Shown here: positions 1-9,243 of the stretch, piece after piece
Numbering within the stretch: the stretch's first letter is position 1
Layout: every line of letters starts with the position of its first letter
Origin: Vibrio owensii CAIM 1854 = LMG 25443
GTDB lineage: Bacteria; Pseudomonadota; Gammaproteobacteria; Enterobacterales; Vibrionaceae
Direction of reading: 5' to 3'
NCBI RefSeq assembly: GCF_000817815.1
Contig: NZ_JPRD01000056.1
Span: 1 to 64,000, forward strand
Length of the DNA: 64,000 nt
Made by a program: the position numbers and the translations under genes
The notes under the pieces: generated by a model
Databases searched by the model: none
Told to the model about the DNA's origin: nothing
Seen by the model: only the letters and a program-made list of their open reading frames with translations

Positions 1-59
1 AGTGAACGGCATTAGAGCGTTGTGCTCCTCTTAAGTATTTATCTTATTGCTTAAAGTGA

Positions 60-944
60 TTAAGACACTTCTTGCGCAGTCTCTACTCGACGCTTGTTAC
101 CCAATAAACGCTGCCAATTAAGCGGCATCATCGGCAGCACAATCAGAATGATCCCGAGTGCGGTAAACAGGTCGGGTATTTCATCAAACCACATCACACC
201 AAACAATGTCACAAACGCCAGTCCAGAATATTCAGCCAGTGCAATCTGGCTCGCAGGAGCACGCTTAAACGCTTTGACCACCAAGGCATGATAAGCAAGT
301 ACAAGCAAGTTAATTGCCACAATCCACATCAGGTGTTGCCACGTAATGGCTTGCCATTGAGGGTAGGCGAGCAACAAAGCGACTGGTAATGTCATTAACG
401 TTGTCCAAAACAAGGTGCACACCAAAGGCTGCTCTTGTGGCATACGGCGAATAAGGATGTTGCCCACACCGATGGCAAGCGCACTGCCGAGAGCAATGAT
501 TGCAGCCCAATGGAAATGTTCGGGACGAAGCACAATTAAGACGCCACCAAAACCAATAAAAGTACCGAAAATCTTGCCTTTGGAGGGTTTTTCTTTAAGG
601 AAGATAATCGAGAGCGGCAGCACCAATAATGGACCGACATAGAAAATCGCATTCGCTGTCGCCAATGGCAGATGGGTGATTGCTACCATAGCGCTGGCAC
701 TGCCTATCAGAATCAATTGCGCACGCCAGAAGGTGATCCAATCGCATCCCATTTGACGTTCTCGTTTATCCAAACGAAGCCAAAGAGGTAAGAGCAACAC
801 CAGACTGATTAATTGGCGAATAAAGACGTATTGAAAAGTGGGCACCTCGCCATTAAGCATTTTGAGGGACACGTCGGAAAGAGACGCGACCAAGTTCGCC
901 GCCACCAAAAGGAAGATGGCGCTAGAGACATCAGATTTTTTCAT
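60..944 (-). CDS. DMT-superfamily (EamA) transporter
   Basis: A 294-residue protein made almost entirely of hydrophobic segments, about ten membrane helices in two similar halves (roughly residues 8-140 and 150-280), which is the EamA/DMT drug and metabolite transporter layout. It sits in the inner membrane; the substrate cannot be read from sequence. It lies 18 bases downstream of the exonuclease gene on the same strand and is probably the last gene of the operon starting with the DUF294 protein. The Shine-Dalgarno region is weak. Residues 114-120 (FLKEKPS) match the usual EamA loop after helix 4. Family call is firm, function open. Confidence 0.85.
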   Translation of the reverse strand: MKKSDVSSAIFLLVAANLVASLSDVSLKMLNGEVPTFQYVFIRQLISLVLLLPLWLRLDKRERQMGCDWITFWRAQLILIGSASAMVAITHLPLATANAIFYVGPLLVLPLSIIFLKEKPSKGKIFGTFIGFGGVLIVLRPEHFHWAAIIALGSALAIGVGNILIRRMPQEQPLVCTLFWTTLMTLPVALLLAYPQWQAITWQHLMWIVAINLLVLAYHALVVKAFKRAPASQIALAEYSGLAFVTLFGVMWFDEIPDLFTALGIILIVLPMMPLNWQRLLGNKRRVETAQEVS

Positions 945-962
945 ATTGGAATGGTTAGAGAG

Positions 963-1679
963 TTAGAGACTCAATCGATAAAGGGTACCGATGGTGGTTT
1001 TTCCTTGAGGAGTAATGCGAGTTTTTTGTGCCAACAACAGCTCTGCCGTCGCGACCGCATCCGCTAACGCATTGTGTCCGTTGTACTCAGGCAGCCCATA
1101 GCGAGCGCGAGTACCAGAGAGAGTGACATCAATTTCGTCACGAGGATTAATCGCTTTCTGTAGATGCTTTTCAATGCACATGGTGTCGAGCCAAACCAAA
1201 GGCGGTTCGCTGAGTTTAAACACCCGATGTAGATATTGATTGATGAACTGGGTTTCGACCACACAAGCGTGAGCGACCAAGATCTTGCCTTTGGCAGCAT
1301 GGAAAAACGCTCGCATGGCATCATGGATTGAAACGCCCTCGGACAGCATTTGCGGCGTAATATGGTTGATCACCGCGGTTTCTGGTTTGATTTGCGAATC
1401 GCTATTGATGTACATGTGCTGGCTGGTGGCCAGATCCACTTTGCCATTCGCTATGTCTACCCAACCGATCGACAAAATCAGATCTTCTTCGCTGTCTAAG
1501 CCGGTCGTTTCCAAATCTAGCACAATGTAATTGGCGTCTTGTGCAAATTGCGCCGCTTCCAGACGTGGCGTTTGAACCAGCGCTTTAATGTGCTCTGGCA
1601 TGGTTGTCTGTTTAACGTATTGCTCGCGCTTTCGATTCAGGCGCGAGCAAGGATGAAAGTGTTCTAAGATTCGCTTCAT
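963..1679 (-). CDS. DnaQ-like 3'-5' exonuclease
   Basis: A 238-residue protein with a DEDDh exonuclease fold from about residue 50. Motif Exo I is VLDLETTG (Asp55, Glu57) and Exo III is HNALADA (His202, Asp207). In the Exo II position, where most family members have HNxxFD, it reads AHACVVET, so the usual Asp appears to be Glu142; whether activity is kept is not known. Its start codon shares one base with the stop of the upstream DUF294 gene (TAATG), so the two are translationally coupled. DUF294/CBS proteins and such exonucleases are often paired, and a joint nucleotide or nucleic-acid signalling role is only an inference. Confidence 0.85.
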   Translation of the reverse strand: MKRILEHFHPCSRLNRKREQYVKQTTMPEHIKALVQTPRLEAAQFAQDANYIVLDLETTGLDSEEDLILSIGWVDIANGKVDLATSQHMYINSDSQIKPETAVINHITPQMLSEGVSIHDAMRAFFHAAKGKILVAHACVVETQFINQYLHRVFKLSEPPLVWLDTMCIEKHLQKAINPRDEIDVTLSGTRARYGLPEYNGHNALADAVATAELLLAQKTRITPQGKTTIGTLYRLSL

Positions 1680-3541
1680 TAACGGCTCCCAAAGCGCACT
1701 TTCGCCGCTTCTTGCAAGTCAGCAATAATTCGGAAGGCGTCTTTCAGGTGTTGGCGTTCAAAGCTACCGAACGTATTTGGGTCGATGTGGTTATTTGGCT
1801 CTTCACCGCGTTTCAGCGCTTCTAACTGATGAGCAAAACGGAACGACAAGATGAACTGGTACGCGTTAAGGATGTTCTTGTACGCATCTTCACTTAATAC
1901 GCCCGCTTCATTCGCGGCTTTGAAACGCTCGTCGGTTGCCGTTAAATCACATTCAACCGCCAAACCGTAAATGCGCGCCAAATCAATGATCAGATTGATG
2001 GCGTATTTCTTCACATCGAGCGTCTTCTTGTTCTCACCTGACTTCTCCAAAACCAAACTGTTGAAGATGCCCAACGGTGGGTTGGTATTCACCGCATCGT
2101 TCACAAGCATGGAGAGGAACTCACGATTGCTGCGGATGTTGGTGTGCAGCTCATCTCGCAAGATGCTCTCGTAATCTTTATTGCCGTAAAGGGTACGAAT
2201 TTCCAAGAACACGCTGATGTTTAGTAAGCGCTCGTATTCTGGGTTGGCAACCCATTTCTTGTAGTATTTCTTCCAGACGCTCAGAGGTTGGCACCACTTT
2301 GGCGTCGCGGCCATAAACTTGCCAGGACACAAAGGGTAATCACAGCTCGCAAGGCCGTTACTGACGATCATAGCAAGATGCTTGAAGTAAATTCGGTCGT
2401 TCTCTGTCGCGTGGTCAGCAAGGACAATCGCGCTGTCTTGATCCGACAACATGTGGACTTCGTTACGAGCGTGGGAGCCTGCCACAATCCATGAGAACTT
2501 ACATGGCGGCGGACCAAGCTTATCAATCGCAATTTGAATCAAACGGCGCGTGTAGGCATCCATGATCATCGTCATCACTTTACCGATGACTTCTGGTGAA
2601 ACGTGCCCATCCACCAAGGCTTCAAAGATCGCTTGGCGCTCTGGGGTAAAGCTCGAAAGGGACTTTACGCTGCCTGCGTATTTGATTTTCTCGATCAAGA
2701 AGATGGCTTGCACACGGTGGTTTTGCACAAGGTGTGTCGTAGTCAGTACGCCGACGACCTTGTTGTTTTCTACCAATGGCAGGTTGCGAATATTGTGCTG
2801 CATCATCATCGATGCGGCATGCAAGACGAGATCATCTGGTTTGATGGTTTGCGGATCGTGGGTCATCACTTCAGAAATAGGGCGGTCTGTACTTACCCCT
2901 TGTGCGATAACACGCTTGGTCATATCGCGGTCGGTAATCAAGCCAACGATTTTGTCGTTTTCGTAAACCACGGCGCAAGGGGAGCATTTGGTTAGCATCT
3001 CGTTTGCAACGGTTTGAATCGACTGGTCGGCAGTCACCACCGCAACGCGACCGCTGGCAACCTCACCAACGCGGCGAATGAACAAGCCTTTCTCTTTGTT
3101 TGACCACACCACATCCAGCGCTGATTTCAAACGAACTTGCGCTTGAGAAGCAAAGTGCTCTGCACATTCAGGGTGGGTTTCGAACAGTTTTTTAAGCGCC
3201 GAGTTGGGAATTACATAAACCAGTGAGTTCTCAATCGCGATGGCACGGTAGCCTTTCGTGCTGTCGATTTGGTTGCCAAGAAAGGTGAAGCCGAAGATGT
3301 CTTCTGGCCCCAGTTTCGCTCGTAGCACACCATCGGACTTTCTTTGCTCCATAGAGCCTGTACGTATGATGTAGAGTGACTTTTCTTGGCCTGTCGCGCA
3401 TTGGTCAATGACTTCACCTTTGCCAAGGTAGGTAATCTGCACGTGCGATGCGAGTTCACGCAAGGCGGGTTTTGGGATCTTGTCGAATGGGTCGATTTGC
3501 CCGATAAATTGCAGGATGTTTGGCAGCAAAGATTCAGTCAT
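1679..3541 (-). CDS. cNMP-binding, CBS-pair and DUF294 nucleotidyltransferase-like protein
   Basis: A 620-residue cytoplasmic multidomain protein. Domains in order: a CRP-type cyclic-nucleotide-binding domain (about 12-130), two CBS motifs (about 160-285), a DUF294 putative nucleotidyltransferase domain (about 300-450) and a DUF294 C-terminal domain. The nucleotidyltransferase signature GSHARNEVHMLSDQDSA near residue 355 keeps the Gly-Ser and the Asp-x-Asp metal ligands. The architecture suggests a nucleotide-sensing enzyme; in other bacteria this family often lies beside acetyl-CoA synthetase or acetate permease, neither of which is present here. It is the first gene of an operon with the exonuclease and the DMT transporter. 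Substrate unknown. Confidence 0.85.
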   Translation of the reverse strand: MTESLLPNILQFIGQIDPFDKIPKPALRELASHVQITYLGKGEVIDQCATGQEKSLYIIRTGSMEQRKSDGVLRAKLGPEDIFGFTFLGNQIDSTKGYRAIAIENSLVYVIPNSALKKLFETHPECAEHFASQAQVRLKSALDVVWSNKEKGLFIRRVGEVASGRVAVVTADQSIQTVANEMLTKCSPCAVVYENDKIVGLITDRDMTKRVIAQGVSTDRPISEVMTHDPQTIKPDDLVLHAASMMMQHNIRNLPLVENNKVVGVLTTTHLVQNHRVQAIFLIEKIKYAGSVKSLSSFTPERQAIFEALVDGHVSPEVIGKVMTMIMDAYTRRLIQIAIDKLGPPPCKFSWIVAGSHARNEVHMLSDQDSAIVLADHATENDRIYFKHLAMIVSNGLASCDYPLCPGKFMAATPKWCQPLSVWKKYYKKWVANPEYERLLNISVFLEIRTLYGNKDYESILRDELHTNIRSNREFLSMLVNDAVNTNPPLGIFNSLVLEKSGENKKTLDVKKYAINLIIDLARIYGLAVECDLTATDERFKAANEAGVLSEDAYKNILNAYQFILSFRFAHQLEALKRGEEPNNHIDPNTFGSFERQHLKDAFRIIADLQEAAKVRFGSR

Positions 3542-3670
3542 AACACAGCACTTTAATAAATTTAATTTGTATTATTATATATCTAAATTTAATCAAAGTA
3601 TCACTGATTAAGAAGTTTTTTGTGAGGAAAGAGAGGGTTCTTGCTGAAGCAATAGGGGAGTAGATACAAA

Positions 3671-3695
3671 AAAGCACGCGAAGGACGCGTGCTTT
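3671..3695 (-). terminator. Intrinsic terminator after the first FadR-type regulator
   Basis: Ten-base perfect stem AAAGCACGCG / CGCGTGCTTT with a five-base loop, followed on the minus strand by a run of T. It lies 20 bases beyond the stop of the gene at 3715-4434. The rest of 3541-3670 is AT-rich and holds the promoter region of the DUF294 operon; no other feature was seen there. Confidence 0.8.
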
Positions 3696-3714
3696 CAATG
3701 GTTCGTCGCTGAAC

Positions 3715-4434
3715 TTATTTTACTGGCGCTAAGCGGTGCTTAGAGTCTAATAAGTGATTCGCTGATGCTTGGCGCGCTTTGTCAGCGTTGCCTGCCATGA
3801 TTGCATCGTAAATCTGACGGTGTTCTTTGATACAAGTGCTGCCTTCTTCCGAAGAGTGCGCAATAAAGTTAACGAACATCGTCGTTAGGATATTGCCGAA
3901 CGGTAGGTAGAAGTCGTTACCTGTTGCATTGAAGATCAGGCTGTGGAAGCGAGTGTCCACTTCCATCCATTTTTCGTGATCAAACTCTTCCGCTTCTGCA
4001 ACGTCGACCATCTGTTGGAAAGTTTCAGATAATTCAATACGTTGTTCCGCAGTCGCGTGGATAGCAGCAAGTGCACATGCCTCTGGCTCGATCGCACGGC
4101 GTAAACCAAGGAATTGACCACAGAACTGGTCAGTATCAGCAAGACCGTCCATCCATTCAATCAGTTGAGGATCTAAGAAGTTCCAGTAAGCACGGTTGAT
4201 GACGCGAGTACCAACTTTAGGGCGCGACTCAAGTAGACCTTTCGACGTTAGCAATTTCACTGCTTCACGTAGTGCAGTACGGCTGATGCCAAATTGCTCA
4301 CAAAGAACCATTTCGCCAGGTAGGATAGAGCCCTGAGGAAGCTTACCAGACAAAATACCACGTGCGATTTCACGCGCTACTTGCACATGAAGGCTTCGCT
4401 TAGAGCCTGAGATAGAATGAAATTCGCCAGACAT
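3715..4434 (-). CDS. FadR-subfamily GntR transcriptional regulator (alginate block, copy 1)
   Basis: A 239-residue DNA-binding regulator: winged helix-turn-helix at about 15-85 (FGISRTALREAVKLLTSKG is the recognition region) and an all-helical FCD ligand domain to about residue 230. FCD metal/ligand residues are visible in DTRFHSLIFNATGNDF and in the EHRQIYDA motif. The ATG at 4434 was preferred to a GTG at 4443 because it aligns with the start of the paralogue at 5699. The two proteins share long identical patches such as FLDPQL and AIEPEACALAA. Position beside the DEH-reductase-like gene suggests control of alginate catabolism by an intermediate such as KDG or DEH; this is inference. Confidence 0.85.
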   Translation of the reverse strand: MSGEFHSISGSKRSLHVQVAREIARGILSGKLPQGSILPGEMVLCEQFGISRTALREAVKLLTSKGLLESRPKVGTRVINRAYWNFLDPQLIEWMDGLADTDQFCGQFLGLRRAIEPEACALAAIHATAEQRIELSETFQQMVDVAEAEEFDHEKWMEVDTRFHSLIFNATGNDFYLPFGNILTTMFVNFIAHSSEEGSTCIKEHRQIYDAIMAGNADKARQASANHLLDSKHRLAPVK

Positions 4435-4802
4435 AATCTTCACTTAATTACTAAATATGTATTATTTAAGCCGTACTATAGCACTCTTGCCCCCACCCAC
4501 CAAGCAGATGTGAACGTAATATAAGAAGGTTCACATAACGCGTGTTTTCACTAGACACAATCAATGATTGCGTTGACTTGACCGCTTCTTCAATATCGTT
4601 TTTATCGCTATCAAGTTGTTAAATTATTCATACAAATAATAGCTGTAAAATCCTACTTGTTGTGACCCAAACCACAAATGCAACGCAAAACTGACGAATT
4701 TTGCCGGATCTCGCTCAATTGGGCGCAAATACGCTTGCGACTCATAGATCTTATTGTATGATTTATTTCGAAGGCACGAATAACTAACATAGGTAAACTG
4801 TC
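4435..4802. promoter_or_regulatory. Divergent promoter region of regulator copy 1 and the SDR gene
   Basis: A 368-base gap without a gene. Items seen: a CRP-like site at 4661-4676 (TGTGA, six bases, CCACA; one mismatch to TGTGA-N6-TCACA); ATGTATTATT at 4457-4466, whose reverse complement recurs upstream of the PL7 lyase at 8149; a TTGTATGA half-site at 4754-4761 resembling the alginate operator; and an inverted repeat TGTGAAC...GTTCACA near 4510-4537. These fit catabolite control plus autoregulation by the neighbouring FadR-type proteins, but none has been tested. Confidence 0.45.
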
Positions 4803-5579
4803 ATGTTTAACGATTTGAAAGGTAAGCGCGTACTTATCACAGGTTCTACATCAGGTATGGGCCTAGCGGCGGCACGCGTGTTCGCAAAATACGGCGCTAA
4901 AATCGGCATTAACAGTCATCAAACCGGTCCTGACGCAGATGCAGCAGTGACTGAGCTAACCGCACTTGGTGGCGATGTTAAGTTTTTCCAAGCGAACCTT
5001 ATGGTGACTGCAGATTGCGAAAAACTGGTTAAGGAATTTACCGATCATTTCGGTGGCATGGACGTGCTAATCAACAACGCTGGTGGTCTTGGCGGTCGTG
5101 AAAACCTAGAAAACATCGATGATGAGTTCTACAACCGCGTGATGGATCTGAACGCTCGTTCTGCGTTGATGACAACCAAATATTCAATCCCGCATCTACG
5201 TGCATCCGCAGCGGAGTCTGGTGAGACAGCATGCGTGATCAGCACTGGCTCTATCGCAGCTCGTGAAGGTGGCGGTGTTGGTGCTGGTATCTACGCGGCA
5301 TCAAAAGCGTGGTTACACGACATTCACCGTAACTGGGTGAAAGAGTTCACTAAAGACAACATCCGTTTCAACATCGTTTCTCCAGGTACTATCGACACCG
5401 CATTCCACGATGGTAAATCTGATGAGTTGAAAGCAGCAATCGCAAGCGGTATCCCTATGGGTCGCTTCGGTCGAATCGAAGAAGTAGCACCAACGTTTGC
5501 TTTCTTCGCTTCACATGCATGTTCTGGTTACATCACTGGCCAAGTGCTGGATGTAAACGGCGGACAAATGGCGCCATAA
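4803..5579 (+). CDS. SDR-family oxidoreductase, probable DEH (4-deoxy-L-erythro-5-hexoseulose uronate) reductase
   Basis: A 258-residue classical short-chain dehydrogenase. The Rossmann glycine motif TGSTSGMG lies at 13-20, NNAG at 91-94, catalytic Ser near 148-150, and YAASK gives Tyr164 and Lys168; the C-terminus GQVLDVNGGQMAP is typical. It is an NAD(P)H-dependent cytoplasmic enzyme. Known alginate pathways need an SDR that reduces DEH to 2-keto-3-deoxygluconate, and this gene sits between two FadR-type regulators and near alginate lyases, so that role is the best guess. Other SDR substrates cannot be excluded. Its own terminator follows at 5619. Confidence 0.75.
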   Translation: MFNDLKGKRVLITGSTSGMGLAAARVFAKYGAKIGINSHQTGPDADAAVTELTALGGDVKFFQANLMVTADCEKLVKEFTDHFGGMDVLINNAGGLGGRENLENIDDEFYNRVMDLNARSALMTTKYSIPHLRASAAESGETACVISTGSIAAREGGGVGAGIYAASKAWLHDIHRNWVKEFTKDNIRFNIVSPGTIDTAFHDGKSDELKAAIASGIPMGRFGRIEEVAPTFAFFASHACSGYITGQVLDVNGGQMAP

Positions 5580-5618
5580 GCGCTGACCTATTTCGTTTCA
5601 GACGAATACACTGACCTC

Positions 5619-5644
5619 AAAAAGCCAGCTTCGTCTGGCTTTTT
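5619..5644 (+). terminator. Intrinsic terminator after the SDR gene
   Basis: Ten-base stem AAAAAGCCAG / CTGGCTTTTT with a six-base loop, followed by further T residues. It separates the SDR gene from the second regulator. Confidence 0.85.
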
Positions 5645-5698
5645 TTGATCATTTATCAAGTGCTACGGCACTGGAAGCATAATTATAAGGAGCGTCAA

Positions 5699-6415
5699 AT
5701 GGCAAAGTTTTCTCTTGTGGAGGATTCACACCGCAAGATCCATGTGCAAGTTGCCAGACAAATCGCCCGCAAAATACTGTCAGGTGAGCTAAACCAAAAT
5801 GAAAAGCTACCCAATGAGATGGATCTCTGTGACGCGTTTGGCGTGAGTCGCACAGCATTACGCGAGTCAACCAAACTGCTATCAGCAAAAGGGCTAATCG
5901 AGTCAAAGCCGAAGGTGGGGACGACCATTCGTGCGCGCAACCACTGGCATTTTCTCGACCCTCAACTCTTGGAATGGATTCAAGATTTAGAAGATACCGA
6001 GCCGTTTCTGGCTCAGTTTTTGGGGCTGCGTAAAGCGATTGAACCAGAGGCTTGTGCCTTAGCGGCGAATAACGCAACAGCAGAGCAACGCAAAGAATTG
6101 TCGGTCATTTTTCAGCGTATGACCATGGCAGCCAATCGTTTCGATTATGACGATTGGACGGTCAACGACCACCTGTTCCACCAGACAATATTCCTTGCAA
6201 CAGGCAATCAATTCTACATTCCGTTTAGCAATATTTTGTCGACCATCTTCAAGCAGTTTATCGATCATTCAGCTGAAGGCGGTCGATTCTGTATTGAAGA
6301 GCATCGCGCGATTTACGATGCGATTATGGCGGGGAATGGAGACCAAGCTCGCATCGCGTCGCATACATTGCTTAACGACGAAAACCAAAAACTGGCTCAG
6401 GTCGTCAACGGTTGA
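5699..6415 (+). CDS. FadR-subfamily GntR transcriptional regulator (alginate block, copy 2)
   Basis: A 238-residue paralogue of the regulator at 3715-4434, with the same winged helix-turn-helix (FGVSRTALRESTKLLSAKG) and FCD domain (DHLFHQTIFLATGNQF, EEHRAIYDAIMAGN). The reading frame is open upstream to 5645, but the ATG at 5699 is chosen: it has AAGGAG seven bases before it and aligns with the paralogue. Two similar regulators around one reductase suggest either two effectors or hierarchical control; both probably read a GTnnnAC-type operator, as is usual for the FadR subfamily. Cytoplasmic. Specific ligand unknown. Confidence 0.85.
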   Translation: MAKFSLVEDSHRKIHVQVARQIARKILSGELNQNEKLPNEMDLCDAFGVSRTALRESTKLLSAKGLIESKPKVGTTIRARNHWHFLDPQLLEWIQDLEDTEPFLAQFLGLRKAIEPEACALAANNATAEQRKELSVIFQRMTMAANRFDYDDWTVNDHLFHQTIFLATGNQFYIPFSNILSTIFKQFIDHSAEGGRFCIEEHRAIYDAIMAGNGDQARIASHTLLNDENQKLAQVVNG

Positions 6416-6529
6416 TGAATCAACGTGTATTTGGCTTTGCTCTAACGGTGAAAGGATAGGGCAAGGCCAACGTTTAGCGGCAACAGCTTCCTTGCTAGTC
6501 GCGCTTGTGACAACTCCGAAAGGTCTACC

Positions 6530-7888
6530 ATGTCTTCCCAACCCTATATAAGAAAAAATCTCTCCCTTGCTTGGCCGTTGGCCTTGAACGCATTATTAAT
6601 GCAGTCGATGTTAATGATCGACACCTTCCTTGTCTCACCACTCGGTGAAGTTTCCCTTGCTGCCATGGGTATTGCTACCACCATCGTCTCCTTTGTTTTA
6701 GGTATCCAAATGGCGTTGGCGAACGGCTCACAGTTGGTACTCAGTCGTGCAGTTGGATCTGGGCAACACCTGTCGCTGAACAAAGGTTTCTGGGCGGGCT
6801 TAATTATCAACGTTTTGGTCGCGGTTGTGTTTTGGACACTGATTACCGCCTTCGACAAAGCGTTGATCAGTAAGTTGACCGACAACGTTGCTCTGTATGC
6901 TGAAACCGAACGCTACCTCGCTGTCGCCAAGTTCATCATCATCTTTAACGCGATTACCCAAGTCATGATCGCCTTGTTTAATGCACTTGGCCGAACCAAA
7001 GTGCCGTTCAAAGGTTACTTGATTGAGCTGCCAGTCAACATGGCAATGTCGTACGTGTTGATTCATGGCTTTGCTGGTTTTGAGGGCATTGGTGTGCAAG
7101 GCGCGGCAGCAGGCAGCTTAATCGCCATCACCATTCGATTGCTGTACTTAACGCTTTGTATTCGATGGGATGATTCCATCGTCTTGTCGATTAAGAACCT
7201 AGATGCGTCACTGAAGGCCAACACGCTAAATCACTTTAAAGAGATTTTTCCCGTTGCAGCAAACGTGACTATGTTGCAAACCGGCGCGACTATCTACATG
7301 TTGTTGTACTCACAGCTGACATTGAACGCCTACGTAGCGATGACCATCGTAATGCCTTGGATCAAAGCAGGGACACAGTTCATCACGGCTTGGGCGCACT
7401 CGTCGGCGATCACGATCAGCCAAGCGATTGGTTCACGTCAAATGGATGAGCTACGTAAGAATGTTGATATCAGCATCGACATGGCTGTGATGATCTCATT
7501 TGTCTCGGCGGCGTTCTTCTTAGCCTTGAGTTTTGTTCTACCGGATTTATACCCAGACCTAGATCCAAGTACCTATGTAGCCCTTGCTTCTATCGCGCCG
7601 TTATACGTCTTTCTGCCGATTGTTCGTGGCTATAACACGGTACACGGTCACGTGTTACGTGCGCTGGGTAAGACCACAGAAGTCTTCAAGATCAACTTCA
7701 CTGGCCAGTGGATTGTGTCCATCCCATTGTGTGCGTTGATCATTCTGCACTGGGATCTCTCTTTCTTTTGGGCGTTCGCCGTTATGCCATTTGAAGAAAT
7801 AGTGAAAGCACTGCCATTTAGGCACTTGGCGCGTAAATCACTCAACGAGTTTGATCTGAAGAAAGCTGAGAAGCTTATGTATGATTAA
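6530..7888 (+). CDS. MATE-family efflux transporter
   Basis: A 452-residue inner-membrane protein with twelve predicted helices in two six-helix halves, typical of MATE cation-coupled exporters. The N-terminal region SLAWPLALNALLMQSMLMIDTF and the loop GIATTIVSFVLGIQMALANG match the family. AAAGG precedes the ATG by seven bases. It follows the second FadR-type regulator by 114 bases, with no terminator seen between them, and may be co-transcribed. A link to alginate use, for example export of a toxic intermediate, is speculative; the substrate is unknown. Confidence 0.85.
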   Translation: MSSQPYIRKNLSLAWPLALNALLMQSMLMIDTFLVSPLGEVSLAAMGIATTIVSFVLGIQMALANGSQLVLSRAVGSGQHLSLNKGFWAGLIINVLVAVVFWTLITAFDKALISKLTDNVALYAETERYLAVAKFIIIFNAITQVMIALFNALGRTKVPFKGYLIELPVNMAMSYVLIHGFAGFEGIGVQGAAAGSLIAITIRLLYLTLCIRWDDSIVLSIKNLDASLKANTLNHFKEIFPVAANVTMLQTGATIYMLLYSQLTLNAYVAMTIVMPWIKAGTQFITAWAHSSAITISQAIGSRQMDELRKNVDISIDMAVMISFVSAAFFLALSFVLPDLYPDLDPSTYVALASIAPLYVFLPIVRGYNTVHGHVLRALGKTTEVFKINFTGQWIVSIPLCALIILHWDLSFFWAFAVMPFEEIVKALPFRHLARKSLNEFDLKKAEKLMYD

Positions 7889-7924
7889 TTTGTCGTTTTT
7901 ATTTTGATTTTTCGTCTAGTAATG

Positions 7925-7950
7925 AGCCCTTAACGATGAGGGCTTTTTTG
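7925..7950 (+). terminator. Intrinsic terminator after the MATE gene
   Basis: Stem AGCCCT / AGGGCT with an eight-base loop and a run of six T. Confidence 0.75.
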
Positions 7951-8049
7951 TCTCTATAGTTTACTGCTGAGTGTTTGGTTTAAATAACCTGCTTTTATCT
8001 ATCACTTTTTCTTAAAGTATGATCCAAGTAGAACTTGCAATGATCAAAC

Positions 8050-8120
8050 TGTGAGCGATTTTACACACCCGATTTTCCGTTCGGTTTAATCTCTGGATTA
8101 ATGATTAATATGTACGACAA
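8050..8120 (+). promoter_or_regulatory. Putative CRP site and FadR-type operator upstream of PL7 lyase
   Basis: At 8050-8065, TGTGA, six bases, TTACA: one mismatch to the CRP consensus. At 8110-8120, ATGTACGACAA, which fits the GT-nnn-AC core of FadR-subfamily operators and resembles the palindromes before the other alginate genes; it is followed by ATAATACATAA. Together these would give induction by alginate products in the absence of preferred sugars. Confidence 0.5.
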
Positions 8121-8148
8121 TAATACATAAATAAGGAAATCCAAATCC

Positions 8149-9219
8149 ATGTGTAATAACAAAAGACTGAACAAGAATCTCCTCGCTGCCGCGTTACTTA
8201 CTACGCTACCAATGACCGCTTTGGCCCACAATCAGACACCTCATCCAGTGCCTGCGGATAAGTTCGACATGATGAACTGGAAAATCACCTTGCCAATGGA
8301 CAAAGACAACAACGGTCGAGCGGATGAAATCGAAGGGGTGGCGATGCTCAGTTACTCACATCACCAATTTTTCTTCTTAGATGAAAACGACAATATGGTC
8401 TTTGAAGTGCCGAACATGGCGGTGACAACAAAGGGCTCTACAAACGCGCGTTCTGAGCTGCGCCAAATGGGGCGAGGCACTGATGTCGATATCAGCGTGA
8501 AAGCGCCAGAAAACAACTGGGTGATTGCTGCGCACCCTCAAGCGGAATCATTCAGCGCAGTAGGAGGAACAATAGAAGCGACGTTAAAAGTAAACCACGT
8601 TGCTACGCGCTCTAAGAATCCAGAAAAATACCCAGCGTATTCCGTCGTGGTAGGGCAGATTCATGCAGGCAAAGATCCGGCTCAATTAGAGGCGAACACA
8701 GGGTTTGGACACGGCAACGAACCACTAAAAATCTTCTACAAGAAATGGCCTAACCATAAGATGGGATCGGTGTTCTGGACATACGAACGCAACCTAGCGA
8801 AAGCAGATCCTGACCGTACGGACATCGCTTATCCGGTATGGGGTAATACATGGGAAAGCAACGCCGAGCCGGGAGACAAAGGCATCGCACTTGGTGAAGA
8901 GTTCAGCTACAGCGTAAAAGTCGAAGGCAACATGATGCAGCTTGCGTTCGAAGCCGAAGGCCACCCAACCGTGAAGTATGAACTCGACTTGAGCAATAAC
9001 GTCGACGCCTATGGAAAAGTGGATAAGAAAGACTTCGCGAAAGGTTATGCGAACGAGTGGTTCTACTTTAAAGCGGGCGCTTACGGACAATGTAGCGTGA
9101 AAACTGGCGATAACTTCTGGGCGACAGGCTGTGAAGGAACGGGAGATTTCGAGACGGATAAGAAGAACGGCGATTACAGCAGTGCGACCTTCTCTGTCCT
9201 GAAGTTAAACGGCAAATAA
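8149..9219 (+). CDS. Secreted alginate lyase, polysaccharide lyase family 7
   Basis: A 356-residue protein with a Sec signal peptide (residues 1-26, ending TALA before His27) and a single PL7 jelly-roll domain. The three PL7 hallmarks are present: ARSELRQM at 100-107, QIH at 170-172 (catalytic His172), and YFKAGAYGQ near residue 306 (catalytic Tyr). It should cut alginate by beta-elimination into unsaturated oligosaccharides outside the cytoplasm. Two cysteines near the C-terminus (GQCSV, TGCEG) may form a disulfide. AAGGAA precedes the ATG. M/G preference cannot be read with certainty, although QIH rather than QVH often goes with G or mixed activity. Confidence 0.92.
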   Translation: MCNNKRLNKNLLAAALLTTLPMTALAHNQTPHPVPADKFDMMNWKITLPMDKDNNGRADEIEGVAMLSYSHHQFFFLDENDNMVFEVPNMAVTTKGSTNARSELRQMGRGTDVDISVKAPENNWVIAAHPQAESFSAVGGTIEATLKVNHVATRSKNPEKYPAYSVVVGQIHAGKDPAQLEANTGFGHGNEPLKIFYKKWPNHKMGSVFWTYERNLAKADPDRTDIAYPVWGNTWESNAEPGDKGIALGEEFSYSVKVEGNMMQLAFEAEGHPTVKYELDLSNNVDAYGKVDKKDFAKGYANEWFYFKAGAYGQCSVKTGDNFWATGCEGTGDFETDKKNGDYSSATFSVLKLNGK

Positions 9220-9243
9220 GCCCGAAATTAGACTTCTTGCTAA

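Noticed and set aside
1..59. Left edge of the window
   Set aside because: No gene, hairpin or motif could be supported in these bases.
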